Of a stretch of 64,000 nt of DNA, positions 1 through 7,899 are shown one piece after another. Under the pieces are notes generated by a model, which did no database searches, was not told the origin of the DNA, and saw only the letters and a list, made by a program, of their open reading frames with translations. The stretch comes from Pelagicoccus enzymogenes (lineage in GTDB: Bacteria > Verrucomicrobiota > Verrucomicrobiia > Opitutales > Opitutaceae). Each line of letters opens with the position of its first letter. Position 1 is the stretch's first letter. A program made the translations under genes and the position numbers. Where the stretch lies: positions 1-64,000 of the forward strand of contig NZ_JACYFG010000013.1 in assembly GCF_014803405.1 (NCBI RefSeq). The letters are read 5' to 3'.

Positions 1-105
1 ATGCCCAAGGAAGTGTTGAAGTTGCTCAAGAAAGCCTGGGTATCCGGCCAACAACTACAGATGTCTCGCGTCGGAGAAAAGCGCCGCAACCACTTCGACA
101 AATAG
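1..105 (+). CDS. C-terminal end of an unknown protein (partial)
   Basis: An open frame runs from the first base to a TAG at 103-105 and gives 34 Lys/Arg-rich residues ending RRNHFDK. It starts with an ATG at base 1, but this may be chance, so it is probably the tail of a gene that begins before the window. An intrinsic terminator follows directly, which supports a real gene end here. I do not recognise a family. Confidence 0.4.
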   Translation: MPKEVLKLLKKAWVSGQQLQMSRVGEKRRNHFDK

Positions 106-117
106 TAGGATCTTCTT

Positions 118-153
118 AAGCCGTTCTCGGGAAATCGCGGGAACGGCTTTTTC
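118..153 (+). terminator. intrinsic terminator
   Basis: A 9-bp perfect stem, AAGCCGTTC (118-126) with GAACGGCTT (141-149), is followed by a run of T. It sits just after the TAG at 105 and before the small Cys-rich gene. Confidence 0.85.
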
Positions 154-175
154 GTTTAATCTGACAGTGAACAGC

Positions 176-304
176 ATGGAACAAGAGGACATCAGGCGCT
201 GCACGGAATGCGGGGGAAGCTTACCCTCGGAGAGCAATCTTCCGCTTTGCGACGATTGTTTCACCGCTTCCTGCGACAGCTGTTGCGCTGACGATTGCGA
301 GTAA
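176..304 (+). CDS. small cysteine-rich putative zinc-ribbon protein
   Basis: This is a 42-residue ORF, ATG 176 to TAA 304. It contains eight Cys in 42 residues: CTEC near the N-terminus, CDDC about eleven residues later, then CDSCC and a final DDC. The paired CxxC knuckles resemble a minimal zinc ribbon, so metal binding is inferred from spacing only. It lies between a terminator and the rhodanese gene, whose ATG is 14 bases after this stop, so the two are probably cotranscribed. No clear ribosome-binding site is visible. The very high Cys density in a clean frame makes a chance ORF less likely, but no function can be assigned. Confidence 0.6.
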   Translation: MEQEDIRRCTECGGSLPSESNLPLCDDCFTASCDSCCADDCE

Positions 305-318
305 CTTACCTTACGATC

Positions 319-702
319 ATGCCACGCTTCCTCGTTTTCCTACTGTCCCTAGGCCTTTTCGCTGCGCTCGCGAAGGCCGATGTCGAACAGGCAAGCCCAC
401 AACGCTTTTCATCCCTGATCCAGCAAGACAACGTGATTTTGGTCGATGTCAGGACTCAGGCTGAGGCCGATAGCGAGAAGCTGGCAGGCGCCCAAGTGAT
501 TGACTTCTACGCTAGCGACTTTGCGGAACGCATCCAAGAGCTCCCAAGGGACAAGACCCTGCTGCTTTACTGCCGCTCCGGAAACCGCAGCGGAAAAACG
601 GCAGCTTTTTTGCGCTCGAAAGGCTTTGCGAAGCTAGTGAACCTGGAGGGCGGTATCATCGCTTGGAAAGCGGCTCGCTTGCCGGTCGTTTCCTCAGAAT
701 AG
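319..702 (+). CDS. secreted rhodanese-like sulfurtransferase
   Basis: This encodes 127 residues. The ATG at 319 opens a signal peptide (residues 1-20, MPRFLVFLL then AALAKA); an upstream in-frame TTG at 295 would put charged residues before it and overlap the previous gene. One rhodanese domain follows (about 30-120) with LVDVRT, the active-site loop YCRSGNRS carrying Cys85, and the closing LEGGIIAW. Such single-domain periplasmic rhodaneses transfer sulfane sulfur or bind sulfur or selenium species; the substrate here is unknown. The Cys-rich protein just upstream is probably in the same transcript. Confidence 0.9.
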   Translation: MPRFLVFLLSLGLFAALAKADVEQASPQRFSSLIQQDNVILVDVRTQAEADSEKLAGAQVIDFYASDFAERIQELPRDKTLLLYCRSGNRSGKTAAFLRSKGFAKLVNLEGGIIAWKAARLPVVSSE

Positions 703-776
703 GCCCTAGCTCGCGTTCACTGCAGTACGGGATCGCTTGCCACTTGTCCCTAAATCGAGGAAGAGCAGAGACACCA

Positions 777-2057
777 ATGCCTTCCCAGACCAAAACTATC
801 CGCGATTGGCAGGAACTCGCCCTCGAATCTCCGGAACGAGCGACTCGAACCTATTTCGAGCAAATATCGAAAATCCCGCAAGACACGCAGCGACGCGTTT
901 TCGCTTCCCTGCCAAGCTTCGAGGAATTGCTGGGAGGTTTCGAAAAAGCCGGATCCTTTCCCGGAGCAGCTCTTGCTGGAGCGCCCTATCTCCTCAAGGA
1001 CCTTTACGACTACCCGGGCTTTCCCACAACTGCTTCGTCGAGCTTCCTGCCTGAAGTTCGACCGGATCCCGGAGAAGAGGCGGCGCTTTCGATAGCGCTC
1101 AGGTCGCAAGGAGCGGTCTTCGCCGGCAAGACGCATCTCAACGAGTTCGCTTACGGGCTTTCTGGCGAGAATCTGAGCTTCGGCGATTGCCCGCACCCCC
1201 TGTTCCCAGAGCGCCTCAGCGGAGGCTCCAGCAGCGGTTCCGCATGGGCGGTCAAATGCGGGATTGCTCCGGTCGCGACCGGAACCGACACGGCAGGCTC
1301 GATCCGGGTGCCGGCTGCTTGGTGCGGCCTCTGGGGAATCCGATTCGCTCCGGACGAATGGTCGAGCAAGGGCTGCTTCCCGCTCGCCCCGAAATTTGAT
1401 ACGGCGGGATGGATGACCGCAACAGGGCAAGACATGGAGCAGGTCATTCGAGCGATTGTGCCGCTGGAGTCGACCCCGCCTCGCCCCCTCAGAGGCTTGA
1501 ACCTGATAGACGCGATTCCGAAGCTGAGTCCGATGTTTCGGAGTCGCTGCTCGGACACGATATCAAAATTGGGAGCTGAAAAGGATGAGGAGGCTTTGGC
1601 GGCGTATCTCAGCGAAACCAGCGATTCTCCCTTCAGTTACGCGGTGCTGCAAAGCCAGGACGCTTTCGAGGTCCATAGGCTCTGGATCGACGAATACCGG
1701 GAGCGCTACGACCCCGTTGTGTGGCAACGCCTCGATCGAGCGCGGCACTGGAGCGAAGCTGAAAACGAGAGGGCCCTGAAAGCCGAACGTTCAACCAAAC
1801 GCTTCTTCGCTCGCTGCTTCGAAAGCTACGACTACATCGTCCTGCCGGCGACGCAATCGCCCGCCATCCCAGCGGCGGAGCACACCGATCGTTTTCGCAA
1901 CGAATTGCTCGCGATCACTGCCCCCGCGAGCGTGGGGCGCGTCCCGGCCCTCACAATTCCGATAGGGCTTGAGAACGGGGAGACGCAAGGTTTGCAGCTG
2001 CTCTTTCGAGCCCCCTACTCCGACGTTCCGCTACGCTTGCTGGAAGCCTTGGGCTAG
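777..2057 (+). CDS. amidase signature family protein
   Basis: This encodes 426 residues of the Ser-cisSer-Lys amidase family, which also includes GatA and allophanate hydrolase. Lys74 in YLLKDLYD, the Gly/Ser motif RLSGGSSSGSAWAV (cis-Ser about 151) and the nucleophile Ser175 in DTAGSIRVPAAWCG are all present. The start at 777 follows an AGGAAG-like ribosome site; a longer reading from 663 would overlap the rhodanese gene and add low-quality sequence. It is somewhat shorter than GatA and is not next to gatB or gatC, so it is probably a stand-alone amidase. The natural substrate cannot be deduced. It converges on the SYLF gene. Confidence 0.88.
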   Translation: MPSQTKTIRDWQELALESPERATRTYFEQISKIPQDTQRRVFASLPSFEELLGGFEKAGSFPGAALAGAPYLLKDLYDYPGFPTTASSSFLPEVRPDPGEEAALSIALRSQGAVFAGKTHLNEFAYGLSGENLSFGDCPHPLFPERLSGGSSSGSAWAVKCGIAPVATGTDTAGSIRVPAAWCGLWGIRFAPDEWSSKGCFPLAPKFDTAGWMTATGQDMEQVIRAIVPLESTPPRPLRGLNLIDAIPKLSPMFRSRCSDTISKLGAEKDEEALAAYLSETSDSPFSYAVLQSQDAFEVHRLWIDEYRERYDPVVWQRLDRARHWSEAENERALKAERSTKRFFARCFESYDYIVLPATQSPAIPAAEHTDRFRNELLAITAPASVGRVPALTIPIGLENGETQGLQLLFRAPYSDVPLRLLEALG

Positions 2058-2083
2058 ATGAGAACTGCCCTCATGTCATCTAG
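2054..2083. terminator. hairpin between convergent genes
   Basis: CTAGATGA (2054-2061) and TCATCTAG (2076-2083) form an 8-bp stem spanning both stop codons of the convergent amidase and SYLF genes. It lacks a long T run, so terminator activity is inferred from position. Confidence 0.4.
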
Positions 2084-2619
2084 TCTTTGACGATCTTCGT
2101 CAATTTTGAGCCTTCAAGCGACAAGTTGTACATCAGCCCCTTGTTGCCGAAGACGAAGGCAACGACGGGCTCGTCCAGAGTCTTGGAGTCAATTTCTCCG
2201 CCGGCTCCGATATTGGCGATCGCGACGCTTCCATCGACTCCTACTTCCCAGCCGTCGCTTTCACGGAATTTTTTGAGCGCCGACTTTTCCAAAAACAGGA
2301 TGATTTGAGAGCGGCTCTGCACCCCAATTTGGAATCCAATGGAGGCGCTGGCCGTACTGTAGTACTGGACGCGCTTGCCGTTTACGAAAAGGGCTCCTTC
2401 CCCGTACTCGCCGCCTACGCCAAAGCCCGCTTTTCCCACGGTCGGGAAAACAAGCATGCCAGCTGCATCTTCGGCCAATTTCTTGCCGGCGCTGGTGTGT
2501 TCGTAGAATTCTTCGATAGCCTGGTCGATTTTCGCATCGAGCACCTTCTTCTTCGCGGCGAAGACGGAAGGCGTGGAAAAAAGGAATGAAACGAGCGTCA
2601 AGCAAATGAGTTTCTTCAT
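2080..2619 (-). CDS. SYLF (Ysc84-like) lipid-binding protein
   Basis: This encodes 179 residues with an N-terminal signal peptide (MKKLICLTLVSFLFS through VFAA). The rest is a SYLF/Ysc84 domain, with the helical start KIDQAIEEFYE, then GMLVFPTVGKAGFGVGGEYG and repeated small-residue beta segments through the TLDEPVVAFVFGNKGLMYNL end. The family binds phosphoinositides in eukaryotes; bacterial exported members are common and poorly understood. It stands alone between convergent and co-directional neighbours. Confidence 0.88.
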   Translation of the reverse strand: MKKLICLTLVSFLFSTPSVFAAKKKVLDAKIDQAIEEFYEHTSAGKKLAEDAAGMLVFPTVGKAGFGVGGEYGEGALFVNGKRVQYYSTASASIGFQIGVQSRSQIILFLEKSALKKFRESDGWEVGVDGSVAIANIGAGGEIDSKTLDEPVVAFVFGNKGLMYNLSLEGSKLTKIVKD

Positions 2620-2683
2620 GGTTCTTAAGTTTGAGATTTGAGGATTGGCCTAGCTCAGGACAACGAAAGACGTCATTTGCTCC

Positions 2684-2731
2684 CAAAAATGTAGGGAGAG
2701 CGACCGGATTCTTTTCCAGAGGTCGCTCTCC
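2684..2731 (-). terminator. intrinsic terminator of the FN3 gene
   Basis: An 11-bp perfect stem (GGAGAGCGACC 2695-2705 with GGTCGCTCTCC 2721-2731) lies just after the stop at 2746 of the minus-strand FN3 gene. On that strand an ATTTTT run follows four bases after the stem. Confidence 0.65.
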
Positions 2732-2745
2732 ATGAGGTCGTTACG

Positions 2746-4299
2746 CTAGTTTGCCAGGCTTGAGATGAGCAGGCCGCTCGGTATGCTCGGCTTTACTGCA
2801 TCCTCGCCCATCGTCAGTATCTGACCGCTGAAGTTCGCTTGCTGAAACTCCGCTGCCACCAAGCCCGAGGCGGAGCCGCCCGCTAGGGCGAAGCCCAGAA
2901 ACACCTCTTCCCCTAGGTCTAGGCTGTCGCTTCCCACTAGGCTCCAGGAGTCAGAAAGGGACGCTTTGCCGTAGTAGCGTATGGTGGAGCCCGTTTTTTC
3001 GATCCGCAGCCATGGCGTAGCGGAGAAGCTGGAACCGAGGGACCGCTCTTCGGTAGATGCGCCGCGAGTGGCTCGTGTACGCACGCTCAAGGCGTTGTCG
3101 CCATTCAATAGCAGCGAGGCCTGCGGGGACTTGCCGTAGAGCGCAGAGCGGAGCATCAAACCAGCCACCGTGCCGCTGGCTGAGGTGTCGAGTGCCGAAA
3201 TTTGCGCTTCCACTGCCACATCGCCACTGGCTCTCAGGTAATAGTAGCGGTGCGAGTCGGAGCTTCCCCAGATCAATCCGCTTTGGTCCTCGAGCGTGAA
3301 GGTGTCGCTGGCGAGATCGTAGCCCGCGGAACCTGCCGTTGTGGATTCTTCGACAGAAAGGGTCGCCAAGCTGTCCACGATGCTGGAGTCCACCGGTGCC
3401 GCCCCAACCCACAAGGTTTGGTCAGCGGTAACGGTTTGCGCCCGCCCGTCAATTGTCGCGACCGCAGTGAGCGTGTAGCTGCCCGCTTCCGATATCGCCA
3501 AAGTCGCCTCGAAGGGAGATGAGGTGACTGTTTCCAACAACTCGTCACCGATCCAATAGCTCACTGAAGTGACGTCGGAAGCGTCGGACGCAGTGGCCGT
3601 GACGAGGAAGCTTTCTCCCGCCCGCGGCTGAGCGGCAATGCTTTCGACCGCCAGTTGCAGGCTTGGGAATACGTAAGCGTTGACGGAGAACAAGAAGGAG
3701 ATGCTGTTGCTGTCCTCTCCGTCCGAGACCGTAACAGTGATTGTACTTTCGCCAGCGGTGTTGAATGAGGGGGTCAGCCTGAAGCTTTTTTCGGCACCGC
3801 TGCCTTCGATTTCGACGCCAGCGACGTCGACCAAATCCGGATTGCTGCTGGATACTGCAAGGGTCAAATCCCCGCTGGCAGTTTCAAAGTCGCTCACCGA
3901 GAAAGAGATCGGATCCGTCGTCTGGTTTTCCTCTACGGCAAAGTCCTGCACAGCAGTGATCGTCGGCGCTACATTGATATAGTGGCTCGCCACGTTCGTG
4001 TAGCCCGAGTAACCAAACGCATTGTAGGCGTTCACTCGATATTGGTAGTCGACGCCTTCGACGGCCGTGGCGTCCGTGTAGGTCTGCACGTCAGCTCCGA
4101 CCTGGGCAATCGTTTCGAATACGCCGTCGCCGGCAGCCCGCTCGATGTTGAAGCCGTCTTCGTTGTCCGAGTTGTCGCTCCAGGTGAGGACAACGTCGTC
4201 AGCGAAGGCCGCTGCGCTAAGAGAAAAAGTCGCCAAGCAGGCAAGAAGCCGACGCCATTTGGCAGAGGTGGGATTGAGTCGAGAGCTCGTGAGTTGCAT
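2746..4299 (-). CDS. secreted multidomain protein with FN3 and Ig/cadherin-like domains
   Basis: This encodes 517 residues. A signal peptide of about 33 residues (LACLATFSLSAAAFA) is followed by a fibronectin type III domain (about 34-108: LTWSDNSDNEDGFNIER, YQYRVNAYNAFGYSGYTN). Next come a cadherin/VCBS-like domain (about 112-205, ending in TVTVSDGED), an Ig-like domain (about 210-295) and a concanavalin-like C-terminal module with SSDSHRYYYLRASGD and VAGLMLRS. The last module resembles the enolase-regulating or DUF1349-like lectin folds seen in extracellular hydrolases. No catalytic domain or sorting signal is seen at the C-terminus (SLAN). It is probably a surface or extracellular adhesion or carbohydrate-binding protein. 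Confidence 0.75.
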   Translation of the reverse strand: MQLTSSRLNPTSAKWRRLLACLATFSLSAAAFADDVVLTWSDNSDNEDGFNIERAAGDGVFETIAQVGADVQTYTDATAVEGVDYQYRVNAYNAFGYSGYTNVASHYINVAPTITAVQDFAVEENQTTDPISFSVSDFETASGDLTLAVSSSNPDLVDVAGVEIEGSGAEKSFRLTPSFNTAGESTITVTVSDGEDSNSISFLFSVNAYVFPSLQLAVESIAAQPRAGESFLVTATASDASDVTSVSYWIGDELLETVTSSPFEATLAISEAGSYTLTAVATIDGRAQTVTADQTLWVGAAPVDSSIVDSLATLSVEESTTAGSAGYDLASDTFTLEDQSGLIWGSSDSHRYYYLRASGDVAVEAQISALDTSASGTVAGLMLRSALYGKSPQASLLLNGDNALSVRTRATRGASTEERSLGSSFSATPWLRIEKTGSTIRYYGKASLSDSWSLVGSDSLDLGEEVFLGFALAGGSASGLVAAEFQQANFSGQILTMGEDAVKPSIPSGLLISSLAN

Positions 4300-4375
4300 G
4301 TCCCGCGTAACGGGAAATCAGGTCCCCGATTCACATCCTTGGCCAAACTTGATGGGTTCTCCTAGCAAGAGCTGA

Positions 4376-4417
4376 GGGACTTCCGGCAAACCGCTGGGCA
4401 GATTCCTAGGAAGTCCC
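4376..4417. other. hairpin between aroG and the FN3 gene
   Basis: GGGACTTCC (4376-4384) and GGAAGTCCC (4409-4417) form a 9-bp perfect stem about 40 bases after the aroG stop on the minus strand. There is no T run, so it may be a processing or 3-prime-stabilising structure or a weak terminator. Confidence 0.45.
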
Positions 4418-4455
4418 CCTTGGTTAAGATCCACCATCGAAGCTGCGTTGGTTAC

Positions 4456-5523
4456 TCAGAGCGCGTCCGCCAAGCTTTTCACTAGGTATTCAGTATCCTT
4501 CCAGTTGATACAAGCATCCGTAATAGACTGGCCGAAACGCCGTGCATTTCCTCTATTCGAATCTTGATTCCCCTCCACCAGGTAGCTCTCCAGCATCACC
4601 CCAGCCACTCCGCCTTGCCCTCGCTCCACCTGCTCTATGACCGATCGCAAAACCTGCGACTGGCGGCGATGGTCCTTCTGCGAGTTACCATGCGAGCAGT
4701 CGACCACGACCGGCCTTTGCACTCCACGTTCCCTGCCAGCCTCTACCGCCCGCGAGACGTTTGCTGCGTCGAAGTTCGGTCCGCCGGACCCGCCCCTCAA
4801 AATCAAATGCGCGTCCCTATTGCCACTCGTCTCTACGAGGCAGGGCTCTCCCTCGATGCCTTGTCCGAAGAACGAGTGCGCAGACCGAGCAGACTGCATC
4901 GCATTCGCAGCTGACGCGACGCTGCTGTCCATCCCGTTTTTCATGCCCATGGGCATGGGCAAGCGACTCGCTAGTTCGCGATGGATTTGGCTTTCTACAG
5001 TTCGGGAGCCGATCGAACCGTATGCCATGCTGTCCTCAAGGTAGAGCGCCAGTAATGGATTCAGGAATTCAGTCGCGCAAGGGAGGCCTGCGTCGTTCAC
5101 GCGAGCGGTGAAGCGGCGAGCCATCGAAATGCCAGTGGTCGGGCTGCGATCCCCTGTTGTCATTGGATCGTAGAGCAAGCCCTTCCATCCCATAACGCTG
5201 CGGGGCTTCTCGAAATAGGTCCGCATCACGATGACCAGTTTTTCCCGCACGCTGGCGGAAAGGCGTAACAATCGTTCAGCATAGACATGGGCTGCGTTCA
5301 CATCGTCGATCGAACAAGGACCACAGACCACGACCATCCGCTTCGAGTCGCTCCCTTGCAGGATGGCTGAGACCTCTCGACGCCCTTTCGCAACGGTCTC
5401 TCTAGCCGTTGGCGAGAGCGGAATATCGCGACGAAGCTTCGAGGGCGGTTGGATGCTTTGAGTCGAGCTGCTCGATTTCGCAGGCGGAACAGCTTCTCGT
5501 TCAGGTAAGATAGTAGCGTTCAT
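4456..5523 (-). CDS. aroG: 3-deoxy-7-phosphoheptulonate (DAHP) synthase, class I AroG type
   Basis: This 355-residue enzyme condenses phosphoenolpyruvate and erythrose 4-phosphate, the first step of the shikimate pathway. Family landmarks are visible: VVCGPCSIDD, MRTYFEKPRSVMGWKGL, PMGMKNGMDSS, LILRGG, VDCSHGNSQKDHRRQ and a GVMLESYLVEGNQ to SITDACINW end. The length matches E. coli AroG (350). The start is ATG 5523 (MNATILPE). A longer reading to 5688 would translate through the upstream terminator and is rejected. It sits alone behind an aromatic leader-peptide attenuator, so the supply of charged Phe, Tyr and Trp tRNAs probably controls its transcription. Feedback specificity cannot be read. 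Confidence 0.95.
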   Translation of the reverse strand: MNATILPEREAVPPAKSSSSTQSIQPPSKLRRDIPLSPTARETVAKGRREVSAILQGSDSKRMVVVCGPCSIDDVNAAHVYAERLLRLSASVREKLVIVMRTYFEKPRSVMGWKGLLYDPMTTGDRSPTTGISMARRFTARVNDAGLPCATEFLNPLLALYLEDSMAYGSIGSRTVESQIHRELASRLPMPMGMKNGMDSSVASAANAMQSARSAHSFFGQGIEGEPCLVETSGNRDAHLILRGGSGGPNFDAANVSRAVEAGRERGVQRPVVVDCSHGNSQKDHRRQSQVLRSVIEQVERGQGGVAGVMLESYLVEGNQDSNRGNARRFGQSITDACINWKDTEYLVKSLADAL

Positions 5524-5579
5524 TTTCGTTTCTTTGAAGTATGTAGTAGCGTTTGCAGGAGAGCAGAAAACGGGCATGC

Positions 5580-5616
5580 AAAAAGCCCTGGGATTCACAT
5601 GGAATGCCAGGGCTTT
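5580..5616 (-). terminator. attenuator terminator of aroG
   Basis: On the minus strand AAAGCCCTGG (5616-5607) pairs with CCAGGGCTTT (5591-5582). One C-C mismatch then leads into a further 4-bp ATTC/GAAT stem with loop CATGT, and a run of five T (5584-5580) follows. It lies between the aromatic leader peptide and the aroG start, the position expected for a terminator used in attenuation. Confidence 0.88.
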
Positions 5617-5672
5617 ATTGCGGATATGCTCGGTTCTAATAAGATACGTCAATCTCGCCCCTGGGAATTCCA
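5600..5672 (-). promoter_or_regulatory. aroG antiterminator pairing
   Basis: The leader reading TGGAAT-TC-CCAGGG (5672-5659, codons Trp15 to Gly19) can pair with CCCTGG-C-ATTCCA (5612-5600). This makes two 6-bp helices separated by a 2x1 internal loop. The second arm is the first arm of the terminator, so the two structures exclude each other. A ribosome that reaches the leader stop codon would mask 5672-5659 and let the terminator form; a ribosome stalled on the aromatic codons upstream would leave it free. The pairing is read directly, and the mechanism is inferred from trp and phe attenuators. Confidence 0.75.
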
Positions 5673-5714
5673 GAAGTAATAAAACCAAAAGGCATAAGTG
5701 GTTGCGATTGACAT
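5649..5714 (-). CDS. aromatic amino acid leader peptide of aroG
   Basis: This is a 21-residue ORF, ATG 5714 to TGA 5649. Residues 7-15 read YAFWFYYFW, so eight of nine consecutive residues are Phe, Tyr or Trp (Phe 3, Tyr 3, Trp 2), and the ORF ends NSQGRD. It lies 125 bases upstream of aroG on the same strand and is followed by mutually exclusive terminator and antiterminator hairpins. Unlike E. coli pheL or trpL, which sense one amino acid each, it would sense all three aromatic products of the pathway. Such a run by chance in a 21-codon ORF placed before DAHP synthase is very unlikely. No strong ribosome site is visible; the ORF may start very near the 5-prime end of the RNA. Confidence 0.88.
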   Translation of the reverse strand: MSIATTYAFWFYYFWNSQGRD

Positions 5715-5723
5715 GATTCCAAA

Positions 5724-5752
5724 ATCATTGGGCGCGGTAGCCTGTAGGTCAA
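5724..5752 (-). promoter_or_regulatory. candidate promoter of the aroG leader
   Basis: TTGACC (5752-5747) and AATGAT (5729-5724) are separated by 17 bases and would start RNA only a few bases before the leader ATG at 5714. The -35 box matches five of six consensus bases and the -10 box four of six. Confidence 0.45.
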
Positions 5753-5781
5753 GCGATAAGGCCTGCCCTTGTCGCTGCGGC

Positions 5782-7899
5782 CTAAACGTACCTAGCGATC
5801 AATTGCTTAAAGCGTTCGATATTGATGGGCTTCACGAGACAATCCGAGCAGCCTGCCTGCAAGGCTCGATCCAGATCGCTCTGCATCGCATGAGCAGTGT
5901 GGGCGATCACCGGCAGATCTGGACGCCTTTGCTTGATGAGCCGGGTCGCTTCCAGTCCATTGAGAACTGGCATGCTGATATCCATCACCACCAGCTTTAT
6001 CTCCAAGTCGCGTTCAACTGCCGATACTGCGTCCTCCCCATTCACCGCGCGTATCGAAACGAGTTTCTCCTTGCGCAAGATTTCATCGACCACCTGAAAA
6101 TTCATGTCGTCGTCCTCCGCCACGAGCACTTTGCTGCCCTCTTGAATCTTTCGCTGGAGCGATTGATCGGAGTTGCCGTGGACATTGCTCTTCCCTGCCG
6201 AGACATCCCCATTGCCCGCACCATGCGAAAGGTCTCGAATCGTGAAGCGAAATACGGCCCCATGAGGATGGTTCGCCTCTATCCAAATCCTTCCGCCCAA
6301 TAGCGAAACTAAGCCTTGGCAGATGGACAAGCCCAGCCCGACACCGTCATTGCGCTTGCCTGCTTGCGACTCGCCCTGCCGGAAGCGCTTGAAAATCCGT
6401 TCACGCATCGATTCCGGCACCCCAGACCCGGTGTCGGCGACGTAGAACTCCAGCATTCCCTCTTCCCCCCGATCGTAACCAACGTGAATGCTTCCCTCTG
6501 CAGTAAACTTGATGGAATTCGAAATAAGATTGTAAACAATTTGCTTGAGGCGGGTTTCGTCGCAAAGGACGAACTCCGTTCCTTGTAATTGATTATCCAT
6601 TACAAGCTCAACCGAGCTTCCGTCGGCACCCTGGATCCGATCATGAAAAGCTGAATACGTTTCCGTGAGCATCATATGCAGGTCAAACATCACGGGCTCC
6701 ACTCTCAACTGGTTCGATTCGATTTGGGCGAGTTCGATGATGTCACCCAAGATTCGCAGGAGGTGGTCGCCATTGGACAGAATGATATCCAAGAACTTCT
6801 CGCGTTCCGCTTCGGTGCCTTCGCCAGTTTTCAGGAGTTGCGCAAATCCCATGACGGCATTCAGAGGCGTGCGAATTTCGTGTGACATATTCGCCAAGAA
6901 GGCAGATTTCAGCCGGTCGCTTTCTTCGGCTTTTTCCTTTGCTTCAACCCACTCCCTCTCTCGCAGCTTTTGCTGGGTAATATTTCTGCTGTAGACAGTG
7001 GCTCCCACAACACGACCGCTTTCTCGAATGGGCCTGAGGGAAATGTGAAAATAGAAGCGACTTCCTTTGATGTTAAAGCCTTCCTCGATCTGGAAAGATT
7101 CACCTGCCAAAGCTCTCGCGAAGCGGGGTTTCCAGGTTGGAGCGATATCGCTAGGCGATATCTCGAAAACACTGTCCCCTGCGTGTATTCGTTTTCCGAA
7201 CGCAGCCCGCATGTTAGCTCGAAACCTCGAGTTAAAGACCGTTAAGCGATAGTCCGCGTCGATCGAGAATACGATGTTCTTGGTATTCTCCAGAATGGCT
7301 TCCATGTAAGCTACGCCTCTATCAAGCAAGGATTCCGTACGCTTTCGCTCGGTAACCTCCGTGATTGCTCCCGCTATTTGCAGGTGTCCTTGCTCGTCTA
7401 ATACAGGGCATAAGGTTAGTTCAACCCAAACGACCCCTCCTCCTGGCTTTACGAAGCGACAGTCCATAGGGCTACGACGACGGCCCGACTTAGCGTGTTC
7501 GAAAGCTAGCTTGAAAGCGGCTCTGTCCTCCAAGTGAAGAGCCTGCCTAAAACGTTCGGCTGAGATGGTCTCTCCCTCGTGCTCGAATCCCAATATTTTG
7601 AATACAACATTGTCGCAACGGATTTCGTCCAGTTTGAGGTTCCACAGCAAGCCTGCTACCCCAGCCGCAGAAAAGGCGACCTGATAGGGATTCGACAAAT
7701 TTCCAGCAGGCGAGGACGATAAGTTTGAACTCGCGTCTTTGAAGGAGGACGCAAGAAGAGCGATCAGAGACACGAACAAGGGAAGGAAAACCGAGGTCCA
7801 ATCTACTTCCGGTCTCACCAGCAAAACGACCGCGCCAGCCAACACACCGCTTGCAGCTGCTAGCAGGAAACGACTTCGGTCTCGGTTCAAAAAATGCAT
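5782..7899 (-). CDS. membrane-bound hybrid histidine kinase with PAS domains and receiver
   Basis: This encodes 705 residues. Two N-terminal membrane segments (about 12-28 and 35-52) are followed by two PAS/PAC sensory domains (about 80-185 and 195-310). A HisKA dimerisation domain with FLANMSHEIRTP follows (phospho-acceptor His340), then a HATPase domain with DTGSGVP and NDGVGLGLSICQGL. The C-terminal receiver (about 590-705) has VAEDDDMN, the phospho-acceptor Asp in VVMDISMP and the Lys in LVKPI. It autophosphorylates and passes phosphate to its own receiver. No output regulator is adjacent, so the target is unknown. It is divergent from the GH130 gene across a 330-base gap. Confidence 0.92.
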   Translation of the reverse strand: MHFLNRDRSRFLLAAASGVLAGAVVLLVRPEVDWTSVFLPLFVSLIALLASSFKDASSNLSSSPAGNLSNPYQVAFSAAGVAGLLWNLKLDEIRCDNVVFKILGFEHEGETISAERFRQALHLEDRAAFKLAFEHAKSGRRRSPMDCRFVKPGGGVVWVELTLCPVLDEQGHLQIAGAITEVTERKRTESLLDRGVAYMEAILENTKNIVFSIDADYRLTVFNSRFRANMRAAFGKRIHAGDSVFEISPSDIAPTWKPRFARALAGESFQIEEGFNIKGSRFYFHISLRPIRESGRVVGATVYSRNITQQKLREREWVEAKEKAEESDRLKSAFLANMSHEIRTPLNAVMGFAQLLKTGEGTEAEREKFLDIILSNGDHLLRILGDIIELAQIESNQLRVEPVMFDLHMMLTETYSAFHDRIQGADGSSVELVMDNQLQGTEFVLCDETRLKQIVYNLISNSIKFTAEGSIHVGYDRGEEGMLEFYVADTGSGVPESMRERIFKRFRQGESQAGKRNDGVGLGLSICQGLVSLLGGRIWIEANHPHGAVFRFTIRDLSHGAGNGDVSAGKSNVHGNSDQSLQRKIQEGSKVLVAEDDDMNFQVVDEILRKEKLVSIRAVNGEDAVSAVERDLEIKLVVMDISMPVLNGLEATRLIKQRRPDLPVIAHTAHAMQSDLDRALQAGCSDCLVKPINIERFKQLIARYV

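Noticed and set aside
663-776. A longer N-terminus for the amidase
   Set aside because: It overlaps the rhodanese gene, lacks family sequence, and a better start with an AGGAAG-like site exists at 777.
750-1430. 226-codon minus-strand frame inside the amidase
   Set aside because: It is an Arg/Ser-rich shadow frame with no motifs.
4300-4455. Possible riboswitch between aroG and the FN3 gene
   Set aside because: A hairpin exists, but I could not match the conserved core of any known class such as c-di-GMP-I.
5524-5688. A 55-residue N-terminal extension of DAHP synthase
   Set aside because: It reads through the attenuator terminator and has no family similarity. The ATG at 5523 gives the normal enzyme length.
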